A stretch of DNA of 45,094 nt from an uncultured delta proteobacterium (GTDB lineage: Bacteria > Bdellovibrionota_C > UBA2361 > OMII01): positions 1 to 45,094 of the forward strand of contig CAIXKI010000012.1 in NCBI GenBank assembly GCA_903920005.1, written 5' to 3'. The notes below the pieces were generated by a model. It worked only from the letters and a program-made list of their open reading frames with translations, did not search any database and was not told the origin of the DNA. Both the position numbers and the translations under genes were made by a program. Positions 1-8,792 of this stretch are shown one piece after another; positions within the stretch are counted from its first letter, which is position 1, and every line of letters begins with the position of its first letter.

Positions 1-1070
1 ATTGAGAGTCCGAGCAGCCATTGAGACACAGGAACACCCGACGCAACTCCACCTCCGACGATCCGAATAGTGTAGAGCATCGCCAACATAATGATATCGA
101 CAAGCGCGAGAGATTTAAGCCGATACGAGTATGCTGTCGTCAGGAACAGGTACATCCCCAGAACAACCGAGAACTCAAGCCTAACCGCCATCGCCAGACA
201 AAACGATACGACGAAGAGAACCGGAGCCAGCGCTAGAGCCGAGGCCAACGGGAGCGTTCCCGCCGCGCAGGGGCGCTTACGCTTGCGAGGGTGTTTTCTA
301 TCCGATTCAAGATCGAGTAGATCGTTAAGAAGGTATACACCTGACGCGCATAATGAGAATGAAAGCCCCGCTCCAAGCGTCTCAAGCCAACCCGAGATGT
401 CAAACCACCTATGCGCCAACAACATCGGCGCGAGAACGAGGAGGTTCTTGAGCCATTGATGAATTCGAAGCGCTTTCAGGACTACTTTGAGAGAGCACTT
501 ATCTTTTGCGAGAACCGTTACATCAGAGAATCGTTGCTGCACCTGTCGAGATAACCGCCCGCCTGAGGATACACAGACGACATGAGCGGCTTCGCGCCAT
601 ACCTCAAAATCCGCGCGAGAATCCCCGACGTACTCCCATGGAGTATCTCCAAGCGCGGCATTGATAGCCTTAGCCTTTTCGCTCCCCTTGAGGTTCGTTA
701 TCCCATCCGAGCCGATTATGTCACTCACGAACTCAAGACGCTTCGCCAGCTTCGCGACGAGAAGCTCGTCAGACGCTGAGGCGAGAACTACCTTTTTTCC
801 AGATTCAGCAGCCTCTCTTAGATATCCCACCACGCTTGGATTGAGAGGCAGAAGATCAACAGCGAGTCCAGCAGATCTGCCGGCGAGCTTCTGCTTGAGA
901 TGGGCACGCCCACGTACTAGCCAAAACGGCAGAAAGAATATCAGCCAAACGTCTTGCTTCATCGCGTAGAGAAGAGACTCGTAGAGGAGATCTGTCGCGA
1001 GGACAGTGCCGTCTACGTCAGCGCAAATAACTCGTGGCTCTTCCCTTTTTCTCAACGTCTCACCGTGCAT
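1..1070 (-). CDS. UbiA-family prenyltransferase with N-terminal HAD-like phosphatase domain (decaprenyl-phosphate phosphoribosyltransferase-like), partial, C-terminus beyond left edge
   Basis: Own translation of the minus strand from ATG at 1070: MHGETLRKREEPRVICADVDGTVLATDLLYESLLYAMKQDVWLIFFLPFWLVRGRAHLKQKLAGR (HAD DxDGT motif), then KALRIHQWLKNLLVLAPMLLAHR and VYLLNDLLDLESDRKHPRKRKRPCAAG (UbiA signature NDxxDxxxDxxHPxKRxRP). Not in the ORF track, presumably because it runs off the window. Confidence 0.88.
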   Translation of the reverse strand, partial: MHGETLRKREEPRVICADVDGTVLATDLLYESLLYAMKQDVWLIFFLPFWLVRGRAHLKQKLAGRSAGLAVDLLPLNPSVVGYLREAAESGKKVVLASASDELLVAKLAKRLEFVSDIIGSDGITNLKGSEKAKAINAALGDTPWEYVGDSRADFEVWREAAHVVCVSSGGRLSRQVQQRFSDVTVLAKDKCSLKVVLKALRIHQWLKNLLVLAPMLLAHRWFDISGWLETLGAGLSFSLCASGVYLLNDLLDLESDRKHPRKRKRPCAAGTLPLASALALAPVLFVVSFCLAMAVRLEFSVVLGMYLFLTTAYSYRLKSLALVDIIMLAMLYTIRIVGGGVASGVPVSQWLLGLS

Positions 1071-1519
1071 ATTACAACTTGTATATCAGTCTCTCTTTTT
1101 GGTCGTCATCCTCGCGAACAATCTCTCACTGCACCCTGCGCCAGAGAGGCCCACAAACCGCGTCTCAGATCGCAGCCAGGACCAGAACAACCTCCTAAGA
1201 TAAGAGTAGATAGCCCCTTTAAACGAATCGCCGCTCTAGCGATTTTGAGTCCACCCGTACCCTCTTTTCACTGATCCCAGCCCTATGGAGGGATGGTTCG
1301 CCGCTCAGTTACAACATGCAAACTGTCGTTCTATAAAATGTGACTCGAAGCGTTATCATCGCCCACTCTTAAACGATTGTGATACCCAGTCTCCGCTACT
1401 ATTGTGCGAACGAGTAGTTTCGATGCTTTCATTTTTGTAGTTTCGATTGCTCAAACCAGGCATCTAAAACCTCACGCCCAAAAGTGGCGTGAATTATCGC
1501 CATCACTTGAAGGGGCAGC

Positions 1520-2830
1520 GTGAAACGCTACGAATCGTGGGGGAAATATCCCCCTATCTCACATCAACAGGTCCTGCAGGCGCTCTCACCAACGAGCCTT
1601 CTTCCGCTACCTGAAGACGATTCATCGGTTCTCCCGTATGGGCTCGGAAGAAGCTACGGAGATAGCTGCATCAACAACGGCAACGCGATTATCGAGACCT
1701 CCGCCCTCTCCAATTTCATTAGCTTCGACCCATCAACCGGAGTGCTCGCCGCGGAATCGGGCGTTAGCTTGGCATCCATCCTTCAGGTCTTCATTCCTCG
1801 TGGATGGTTCCTTCCAGTCTCACCTGGCACAAAATTCGTGACGCTCGGAGGAGCGATTGCAAACGATATCCACGGAAAAAACCATCACCGAGCGGGAACG
1901 TTCGGCTGTCACGTCAATAAATTTGGTCTTGTACGATCCGATGGTTCGCACCTCACCTGTTCACCAACTGAAAACGCGGGCCTCTTCAAAGCAACTATTG
2001 GTGGGCTTGGCCTCACCGGACTTATCACGTGGGCCGAGATACAACTTACTCCGATTAAGTCACCTTATCTCGACACTAAGACCGTGAAGTTTAGAAACCT
2101 TGATGAATTCGTTGAAGTGTCTAAGGCTCTCGATCCGATCTATGACTACAACGTGTCCTGGGTAGACTGCACAACTGAGGGGGACCAACTGGGTCGAGGT
2201 CTTTTCATGGCTGGAAATTTTTCGAGTCAAACAAAGAATAAAAAGCCCGCGACAATCTCACTCCCATTCCCCTGCGAAGCGCCAACCTGGCTGCTCAACA
2301 CCTATTTCATCCAAGCGTTCAACACGCTCTACTACAACAAGCAGCTTTCGCATACTGTTGAAGGCCTGACCCACTACGAACCATTTTTCTATCCACTGGA
2401 CTCAATCCTTCACTGGAACCGTATGTACGGCAAACGTGGCTTCTTCCAATATCAATTCGTCATTCCATTTGAGGAAGGCGCCCGCGCGCTCAAGGAGATC
2501 TTCTCACGAATCACCCGCTCAAAGAGGGCTTCGTTCCTCGCGGTGTTAAAGACGTTCGGAAATTTTCAGTCTCCTGGGATGCTTTCCTTTCCACGTGAGG
2601 GATTCACCCTTGCTCTCGATTTCCCAAACGACGGCCAACCAACGCTAGACTTCCTCAACGAGCTCGACACAATAGTATTTGGTGTTGGTGGATCCCTTTA
2701 TCCAGCGAAAGACGCGCGTATGAGCCCAGAGTCTTTCATCAAATCGCACCCGCGACTTGCTGAATTTGAACCGCACATCGACCCACGATTTTCTTCTAGC
2801 TTGTGGCGACGCGTAAGGAGAAAAGAATGA
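1520..2830 (+). CDS. FAD-binding oxidoreductase, decaprenylphosphoryl-beta-D-ribose oxidase (DprE1)-like
   Basis: LPYGLGRSYGDSCINNG and PVSPGTKFVTLGGAIANDIHGKNHHRAGTFGCHV are FAD-binding type 4 motifs typical of DprE1 / aldonolactone oxidases; adjacent to a DprE2-like SDR and UbiA-HAD gene. Confidence 0.85.
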   Translation: MKRYESWGKYPPISHQQVLQALSPTSLLPLPEDDSSVLPYGLGRSYGDSCINNGNAIIETSALSNFISFDPSTGVLAAESGVSLASILQVFIPRGWFLPVSPGTKFVTLGGAIANDIHGKNHHRAGTFGCHVNKFGLVRSDGSHLTCSPTENAGLFKATIGGLGLTGLITWAEIQLTPIKSPYLDTKTVKFRNLDEFVEVSKALDPIYDYNVSWVDCTTEGDQLGRGLFMAGNFSSQTKNKKPATISLPFPCEAPTWLLNTYFIQAFNTLYYNKQLSHTVEGLTHYEPFFYPLDSILHWNRMYGKRGFFQYQFVIPFEEGARALKEIFSRITRSKRASFLAVLKTFGNFQSPGMLSFPREGFTLALDFPNDGQPTLDFLNELDTIVFGVGGSLYPAKDARMSPESFIKSHPRLAEFEPHIDPRFSSSLWRRVRRKE

Positions 2831-3564
2831 AAAAGGTACTAATCATCGGAGCCACATCGGCTATCGCGACAGAAACCGCTCGCCTATTCGCCCAAGAGGG
2901 CGCATCTCTCTTTCTTGCCGGACGAACGAAAGAGAATCTTGAGCGTCTCGCTAAAGATCTTGAGTGTCGCGGCGCTACCGCTGTTCACACAGGTATATTT
3001 TCGGCGAGCGATCTGGCGTCACACGACCAACTTCTTGAGCAGGCGTTTCACGCACTCGGAGAAATCGATGCGGCTCTTATCGCCCATGGAGATCTTCCAG
3101 ATCAAAAAGCGTGCGAGCATTCATGGCCAATGACTGAGGACTCCCTTGAGGTGAACCTCTTGAGCCCGATCGCGTTTCTTACGTGGCTTGCGAACTATTT
3201 TGAGACACGCAAGACCGGCAATATTACAGTTATCTCATCGGTGGCGGGGGATCGTGGACGCCAAAGTAATTATGTCTACGGAGCGGCGAAAGGTGGGCTC
3301 GCTATATTCTTACAAGGGCTTCGCAATCGGTTGGCTCATCATGGAGTGTCGGTCACAACAATTAAGCCCGGCTTCGTCGATACACCGATGACGGCAAATA
3401 TTCCAAAAGGCCCCCTCTTTGCCTCACCTGAAACGGTGGGCAAACGAATTCATAAAGCGATGACGCGTGGAGAGGCGGTGGTCTACACGCCATTCTTCTG
3501 GCGGTTTATCATGGGAATAATTATGCACATCCCAGAGCAGATCTTTAAGAAGATGAAGCTGTAG
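2827..3564 (+). CDS. Short-chain dehydrogenase/reductase, DprE2-like
   Basis: MKKVLIIGATSAIATETARLFAQEGA Rossmann motif and YVYGAAKGG (YxxxK) active site; ATGA start/stop overlap (2827-2830) with the upstream DprE1-like gene. Start moved from 2803 to 2827. Confidence 0.85.
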   Translation: MKKVLIIGATSAIATETARLFAQEGASLFLAGRTKENLERLAKDLECRGATAVHTGIFSASDLASHDQLLEQAFHALGEIDAALIAHGDLPDQKACEHSWPMTEDSLEVNLLSPIAFLTWLANYFETRKTGNITVISSVAGDRGRQSNYVYGAAKGGLAIFLQGLRNRLAHHGVSVTTIKPGFVDTPMTANIPKGPLFASPETVGKRIHKAMTRGEAVVYTPFFWRFIMGIIMHIPEQIFKKMKL

Positions 3565-3637
3565 AACTGCGCATACAGGCGCCCGCGAAGTCACGCCTTG
3601 GGTCACTTTGCTTCTCTGCTTCGATGGACCATATAAA

Positions 3638-3681
3638 CCCTGCGCGAATAATTTTTGAAAAAATCATTCGCAATAGCAGGG
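3638..3681. repeat. Hairpin 1 of an inverted pair of related stem-loop repeats
   Basis: CCCTGC-GCGAAT-A-ATTTTT-GA-AAAAAT-C-ATTCGC-AATA-GCAGGG; related in inverted orientation to 3853-3896. Confidence 0.75.
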
Positions 3682-3852
3682 CGCGCGCAATCTTGGCGAA
3701 GCCAAGTTGTGCCGCAGAAAACAAATAAATCCTGCCCGAAATAGGGGCCATCTACGAGTTGCAAAGTAGCTGAACAATCCTGCGTGAGCGGGATTTTGAA
3801 CAAAAAGGAACGTTTGGTGCTAGAGCAAGAGCTCCGCTAAGATTGCGCTCGC

Positions 3853-3896
3853 CCAGCTATTCTCATTCATTTTTTGTCAAAAATGAATGAGGCTGG
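3853..3896. repeat. Hairpin 2 of an inverted pair of related stem-loop repeats
   Basis: CCAGC-TATT-CTCATTCATTTTT-TGTC-AAAAATGAATGAG-GCTGG, perfect 13-bp inner stem; its reverse complement plus flank matches 3672-3701 at 26 of 30 positions. Confidence 0.8.
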
Positions 3897-3904
3897 ATTT
3901 ATCC

Positions 3905-4252
3905 TTACAGCTCGGTGTATTTACGATTATTACCGCGAGCTTTTTCGAGTGGGTATTTTTCTTCGTTGCGCTTCATCTTTTCAGCGAAGGACCGCTCAAG
4001 GTCGATACCAGAATCGTGCGCCATGAGGAGGACCCAGTAGAGGACATCTGAGAGCTCCTCTCCTAGTCGCTCTCTCTTTGACTCAACAACTTTCTCTAGC
4101 TCGGCCTCGCTCTTAAACTGAAAGAGCTCCCCCACTTCGCCAGCTTCAAGCATGAGCGAAAGCGCCATGTCCTTCATGTTATGAAACTGCTTCCAATCAC
4201 GGGCGTCACGAAAGGACACTATTTTCTCGGTGAGATAGCCTAAGTTTGTCAT
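3905..4252 (-). CDS. MazG-like nucleotide pyrophosphohydrolase
   Basis: FRDARDWKQFHNMKDMALSLMLEAGEVGELFQF...GEELSDVLYWVLLMAHDSGIDL: EAGEVxE and EELxDVxxW motifs of the MazG / dCTPase-like fold. Confidence 0.85.
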   Translation of the reverse strand: MTNLGYLTEKIVSFRDARDWKQFHNMKDMALSLMLEAGEVGELFQFKSEAELEKVVESKRERLGEELSDVLYWVLLMAHDSGIDLERSFAEKMKRNEEKYPLEKARGNNRKYTEL

Positions 4253-4604
4253 ATACGCTTCTCCAGGTAGAAGGACGTTCCTGGCGCGGTGTCCAAAAGA
4301 GCCTGTCTCTCGAAACCGCGCGTCGCCGCGCTCGGGCTGCTAGTCTTCGACGCATCTCGCGTCAAAAACACTATAGAAACTGCCAGGGCCCGTCGCAACT
4401 CTCACCTCATCGGCGTGCGACAGAACTTTCGGGATGGAAGGCGCGCCGACGAGCCAAGGCAGCGAATACAGACACATATACGCACGGATATAGTGATGTT
4501 TTTTTGCAAGCTCACGAAAGAGCGGGGCTTTCCCTGCGAACCAAGGACACTCATGTCGCGAGGCGACTAAACGTCCGTATGTTTCCGAGCCACCGTGTGT
4601 GTCC

Positions 4605-5621
4605 CTAAGGCCGAAGAGGTGGAGCGCTGGGGGCATTGACGCCACCTTCAGCCGCGACGATGTCAAAAGCTCCAGCCTTGAGCGCCCACTCGTACGCGAG
4701 CTTAAGGCCGATCTCAAGTGATATCCGGGGCTCCCACCCAAGAGACTTCATCTTGGTTACATCAAGGACCTTACGGGGAGTGCCATCGGGTTTAGAGGCA
4801 TCGAAGACAATCTCCCCCTTATATCCGACGACCTTAGCCATCGTATAGGCGAGCTCACGAATGGTGACATCCTCGCCGGTCCCAACATTTAAAGTCTCTG
4901 GTTTATCGTAACACTCCATCACCGTAAGAGCGGCTTCCGCGAAGTCATCCGCGTAGAGGAATTCACGTCGTGGAGCCCCAGTTCCCCAAACAACGACCTG
5001 AGATGCGCGATTTTCGCGGGCTTCGTGAAATCGTCGCATCATTCCAGGGATAACGTGTGAGTGATCAGGGTGGAAATTATCGTTCGGCCCGTACATATTT
5101 GTGGGCATCACAGACACAAAACACTTTCCATACTGCTGGTGGAATTTCTCACACATCTTGAGGCCCGCGATCTTGGCTATAGCGTATCCCTCGTTCGTCG
5201 GTTCCAGAGCGCCAGAAAGAAGCGCCTCCTCAACAATCGGCTGTGTAGCATGCTTTGGATAGATACATGAACTTCCCAAGTACAGAAGCTTCTGCACATC
5301 GTACGTCGCCGCGGCTTGAATGACGTTCGCTGATATCATCACATTTTCGTAGATGAAATCCGCTTGATGAAGTGAGTTGTGAAGAATACCACCAACCTTA
5401 GCCGCACAAAGGAAAACATAATCGATGTCCTCCTCTTTAAAGAAAGTACGGACAGCACTCTGGTCGAGGAGATCCAGCTCCGCATGAGTTCGCAGAACAA
5501 GATTATCAAAGCCGTAGGCCTTCAATCGGCGAACGATGGCGTTACCAACCAAACCCCTATGGCCGGCCACAAAAATCCGTGCGTCGTGCGTCAGTCGGGA
5601 GAAAACCTTTAGGGATGTCAT
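4605..5621 (-). CDS. fcl: GDP-L-fucose synthase
   Basis: [90 protein letters not shown] are characteristic of GDP-fucose synthase. Confidence 0.94.
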   Translation of the reverse strand: MTSLKVFSRLTHDARIFVAGHRGLVGNAIVRRLKAYGFDNLVLRTHAELDLLDQSAVRTFFKEEDIDYVFLCAAKVGGILHNSLHQADFIYENVMISANVIQAAATYDVQKLLYLGSSCIYPKHATQPIVEEALLSGALEPTNEGYAIAKIAGLKMCEKFHQQYGKCFVSVMPTNMYGPNDNFHPDHSHVIPGMMRRFHEARENRASQVVVWGTGAPRREFLYADDFAEAALTVMECYDKPETLNVGTGEDVTIRELAYTMAKVVGYKGEIVFDASKPDGTPRKVLDVTKMKSLGWEPRISLEIGLKLAYEWALKAGAFDIVAAEGGVNAPSAPPLRP

Positions 5622-5650
5622 GCCTGTATAAGATGGGAGTCCCCCTTCCC

Positions 5651-5674
5651 CCGATTCACACCTGTTTGAATCGG
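5651..5674. other. Perfect 8-bp inverted repeat (CCGATTCA-N8-TGAATCGG)
   Basis: Read directly from sequence. Confidence 0.6.
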
Positions 5675-5856
5675 TTTGATTTGGTCAATTTTCTCCACAT
5701 TTCTAGCCGATTAGGTGCCTCAGGCACAAAAACCCCTCATACTCACAAGTGGTATCTTTTAAAACGTCCTTTTGGGCACCTCGGCCGGCATACGGTTTTT
5801 GAGGCTGTTGTGAGTAGATGTCAGTTTCGTCCCTTCCCTGACCCGTCACGAGTTTT

Positions 5857-5899
5857 GTTGCACCCTTAGCGGCTATGCATCAGCCCCTAAGGGTGCAAC
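5857..5899. other. Long stem-loop in the leader of the small lipoprotein gene
   Basis: GTTGCACCCTTAG-C-GGCT-ATGCATC-AGCC-C-CTAAGGGTGCAAC: 13 bp + one C/C mismatch + 4 bp, loop ATGCATC. Confidence 0.75.
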
Positions 5900-5954
5900 G
5901 TGACTTGAACGGAGTTCGTTCAGGCGTATGCGCTCTACCTTACGAGGGTACGTT

Positions 5955-6266
5955 ATGAAGATGTGGAAGAGTGTGATGTTGATGATCCCCGCGGTGATGG
6001 TGATGGGGTGCCAAGCAACATGCAAGGCGCCAAAAACTGTCCCCTATCCCCCGCCTGGGGCTCTCATTATCCCACCGCAGGGCGTGTATGCGCCTCAATT
6101 GGCACAGCCTACGCCCGCGCCTGATAGGATCGTCCCGATCCCTGGATCCGCACCGTCGCCAAAAGCAGCTCCTGCTCCAACGACCTTGCCGGAACCAAAA
6201 ACCTCGGGATTCGATTCTTTCCGACCTTCACGACTTGATTTGATGACAGCATACCGTCGTCAATAA
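5955..6266 (+). CDS. Small proline-rich lipoprotein of unknown function
   Basis: MKMWKSVMLMIPAVMVMGCQATCKAPK: signal peptide with lipobox VMGC, followed by a Pro/Ala-rich tail. Confidence 0.65.
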   Translation: MKMWKSVMLMIPAVMVMGCQATCKAPKTVPYPPPGALIIPPQGVYAPQLAQPTPAPDRIVPIPGSAPSPKAAPAPTTLPEPKTSGFDSFRPSRLDLMTAYRRQ

Positions 6267-6291
6267 AGTTTTGTTGGTAAGAAACTGGCCT

Positions 6292-6340
6292 CCTCACAGC
6301 AACCCGTTCGAAGTTTTTTCGTTCGTTCTTTGCTGTGAGG
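6292..6340. terminator. Possible terminator-like 11-bp inverted repeat downstream of the lipoprotein gene
   Basis: CCTCACAGCAA ... TTGCTGTGAGG (6292-6302 / 6330-6340); T-rich loop but no clean T tract directly after the stem. Confidence 0.4.
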
Positions 6341-6408
6341 TGCCCTTCCTTTTTCTGCTCGGCATTATGAGCGGTCGCTGTTTTCTCTGCGCGCCTTTCT
6401 GAAACGAG

Positions 6409-6900
6409 CTACATCTCGAGAAGGAACCGAATCTGCTTCACGAGCAAACTATCTGCCCTGAATTTTTCACAGAACATATCAGCCCCCCTCTCCAACGCAG
6501 AAAACTCGATATCCTCTCCACAGGCGGTAAGCACAATTACCGGCACCTCTTTGGTGTTCCATTCGGCATCGAGCTTTCGAAGCGCCTTCACAAACTCAAA
6601 CCCATTCATTTCGGGCATCTTGAAGTCTGACACTACAACGTTAAACTGCTTCTCTTCCATCAACGCAAGCGCGGCCTGCGCCGACTCCGCGATAGATACT
6701 TTGTATCCGGCGCGCTCCACCATTATCTGAAGGAGGTTTAACTGCGCCGGATCGTCATCGACTATAAGGATCGAGTTTTGTTGTTGGCGACGAGGGCGGA
6801 TGTCGAACGTGAAGTCCCATTCAGCCCCGACATCAGAAGAACCAGAGCTCCGGCCGGATGAAGACGATCCACCCCTCTTATTGCCGCGAATATTGCCCAT
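6409..6900 (-). CDS. Single-domain response regulator (CheY-like receiver)
   Basis: SILIVDDDPAQLNLLQIMVERAGYKVSIAESAQAALALMEEKQFNVVVSDFKMPEMNGFEFVKALR...PVIVLTACG: acidic DDD, phospho-acceptor D in VVSDFKMP. Confidence 0.9.
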   Translation of the reverse strand: MGNIRGNKRGGSSSSGRSSGSSDVGAEWDFTFDIRPRRQQQNSILIVDDDPAQLNLLQIMVERAGYKVSIAESAQAALALMEEKQFNVVVSDFKMPEMNGFEFVKALRKLDAEWNTKEVPVIVLTACGEDIEFSALERGADMFCEKFRADSLLVKQIRFLLEM

Positions 6901-7136
6901 AAAAACTCTCCTGTTTCTCTAGTCATCAATCTGGGGCAGGTTTCTTCCTCATCCCTGTAGGAAGGTGATCGACACGCTTTGTCACCCGCTTTCGGGGATA
7001 GCGCTTTTTTATGTAATAAATAGTGATAATGACCATAAAGAGCGCTTTTCTTAACAATCGAGAACCTGCCGTCCACGTCGCTTTCGAGCGAATAGAGGTC
7101 CGATTCAGAATAAAAAACCCCTGAACACCGGCGCGA

Positions 7137-7165
7137 TTGACTTTACCTATCTAGTTGTTTTAACT
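7137..7165 (+). promoter_or_regulatory. Putative sigma70-type promoter for the arg cluster (TTGACT-N17-TTAACT)
   Basis: Motif reading only; spacer 17; overlaps an imperfect palindrome 7145-7172. Confidence 0.35.
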
Positions 7166-7334
7166 GGTAGGTCCTGGACAGGCGTAAAGGGCCTAGAACT
7201 CCGCGGGCCAACCGCCATCGTTTTGAGCACTCCCCCAGGATAACCAAGAGAGACACTCCGTACGGATTTCTCGTATGTGCGGGAATGGAGCGGAGCCACC
7301 TTTAAAAGACGAGAAAGGCACACGAGACCCTCTA

Positions 7335-7720
7335 TGATTAGAAAGGCAACCTTACAAGATATCCCGGGAATCCTTGAACTTGTGCAAGATAACCTCGGTA
7401 CGCTGCTCCCTCGTAGCCATCAAGACTATGTTGAGCTTATTGATACAACCTGGGTGGCGGATGATGATGGAAAGATCGTAGGCAGCGCCGTACTTGAGGT
7501 GTACAGTCCGAAGATCGCGGAGATTCGCTCGTTCGTCGTGCATAAAGACTACCGAGGACAGGGAGTAGGTAAAGGCCTGATCTCCACCGCGGTCGATGCC
7601 GCGCAAAGTAGAAATATCCGAGAGATAATGGTCGTAACTTCCGCTCGTGAATACTTCGAAAAGCTCAACTTCGGCGCGGCGCTGAACGAGAAGTTCGCGC
7701 TCTTCTGGAACGGAAAATAG
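7335..7720 (+). CDS. argA: GNAT acetyltransferase, short N-acetylglutamate synthase-like
   Basis: MIRKATLQDIPGILELV...LPRSHQDYVELI...AEIRSFVVHKDYRGQGVGKGLI GNAT acetyl-CoA loop; directly upstream of argC and argB. Start set at 7335. Confidence 0.72.
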
Positions 7721-7723
7721 TGT

Positions 7724-8776
7724 ATGGCCAAGCGCTTCGGTGTCGCGATTATCGGTGGAAGTGGATATGGAGCTGGAGAGACCATCCGACTTCTGACGAC
7801 GCATCAAGACATCGAAGTACGCAGCGTTGTCTCGCGCTCTCACGTGGGAAAGCCGATTGCCTCCGTGCACTCTCACTTAGCGGGCGTCTCGACGCTCTCA
7901 TTTGAAGAATCTGTTAACCTAGAGGCGCTCTGCTCTTATGAGAAGAGCGCGATTATCCTCGCGATGCCAAGCGGTCTGGCGGTTCCCACGATAAAAGACC
8001 TTCAAGCAAAAGGTCTCCCGCGTTCGGTAAAGATACTCGACCTGTCAGGAGATCTTAGACTTCGAGACAGGCCGACTCATGAAAAGTTCTATCAGGAGGT
8101 TCCCTTCGCCCAAGAGATTCGTGACGCGTGTGTCTACGGCCTCTCAGAATTAGCAAGGGAGGAGATCCGACTAGCTCAATTCATCACGAATCCGGGGTGC
8201 CTCGCCACCGCGGCTATACTCGCGCTCGCGCCCCTGACTGAAGACTACCTTGAGAAACACGTTGTTGTTGACGCGAAGACGGGAACCTCCGGCGCGGGGA
8301 GAGAGCCTCAAGCCTCGATGCACCATCCGAGTCGCTCCGATGATTTCACGGCGTATAAAGTGCTCCAACATCGACATGAACCAGAGATCCTCCAAGCGCT
8401 CGGAGCGAATTTCGCTCACTCTCATGAGATGAGCTTCGTCCCCCACCTTATTCCGGTCTCTCGAGGAATCTTCGTGACCGCGTACGCGACTCTCGCGAAG
8501 CCCTTCAGCCAAGCTGACATCACCGCTCGATTTACCGAATTTTACAGAGAGAGTTACTGTATCCGTATGAGAAATGGTGCTCCTCGCCTCGTTGATGTCG
8601 TTGGAACAAATTTCTGCGATATCTCCGTGCACGTTCGAGAGCGCCAACTCGTTGTGATGAGCGCCATCGATAACCTCGGGAAGGGAATGGCGAGCCAGGC
8701 GATACAGAATCTAAACATACTCTTCGGTTTACCTGAGAGCGCGGGCCTTCTATTCGCCGCTCTCGGCCCCGTCTAA
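7724..8776 (+). CDS. argC: N-acetyl-gamma-glutamyl-phosphate reductase
   Basis: VAIIGGSGYGAGETIRLL, catalytic-Cys motif FITNPGCLATAAILALAPL, TGTSGAGREP. Confidence 0.95.
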   Translation: MAKRFGVAIIGGSGYGAGETIRLLTTHQDIEVRSVVSRSHVGKPIASVHSHLAGVSTLSFEESVNLEALCSYEKSAIILAMPSGLAVPTIKDLQAKGLPRSVKILDLSGDLRLRDRPTHEKFYQEVPFAQEIRDACVYGLSELAREEIRLAQFITNPGCLATAAILALAPLTEDYLEKHVVVDAKTGTSGAGREPQASMHHPSRSDDFTAYKVLQHRHEPEILQALGANFAHSHEMSFVPHLIPVSRGIFVTAYATLAKPFSQADITARFTEFYRESYCIRMRNGAPRLVDVVGTNFCDISVHVRERQLVVMSAIDNLGKGMASQAIQNLNILFGLPESAGLLFAALGPV

Positions 8777-8792
8777 CGTAAGTACGAGCTCT

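Noticed and set aside
3545-3803. Minus ORFs of 66-68 aa in the gap between the SDR and the MazG-like gene
   Set aside because: Span the hairpin repeats, lack motifs and overlap each other; the region is better explained as a repeat element.
4340-4741. Minus ORF of 133 aa overlapping the 3' end of the GDP-fucose synthase gene
   Set aside because: Overlaps fcl in another frame and shows no recognisable family; the 4254-4604 interval is more likely intergenic, though a short unrecognised gene cannot be excluded.
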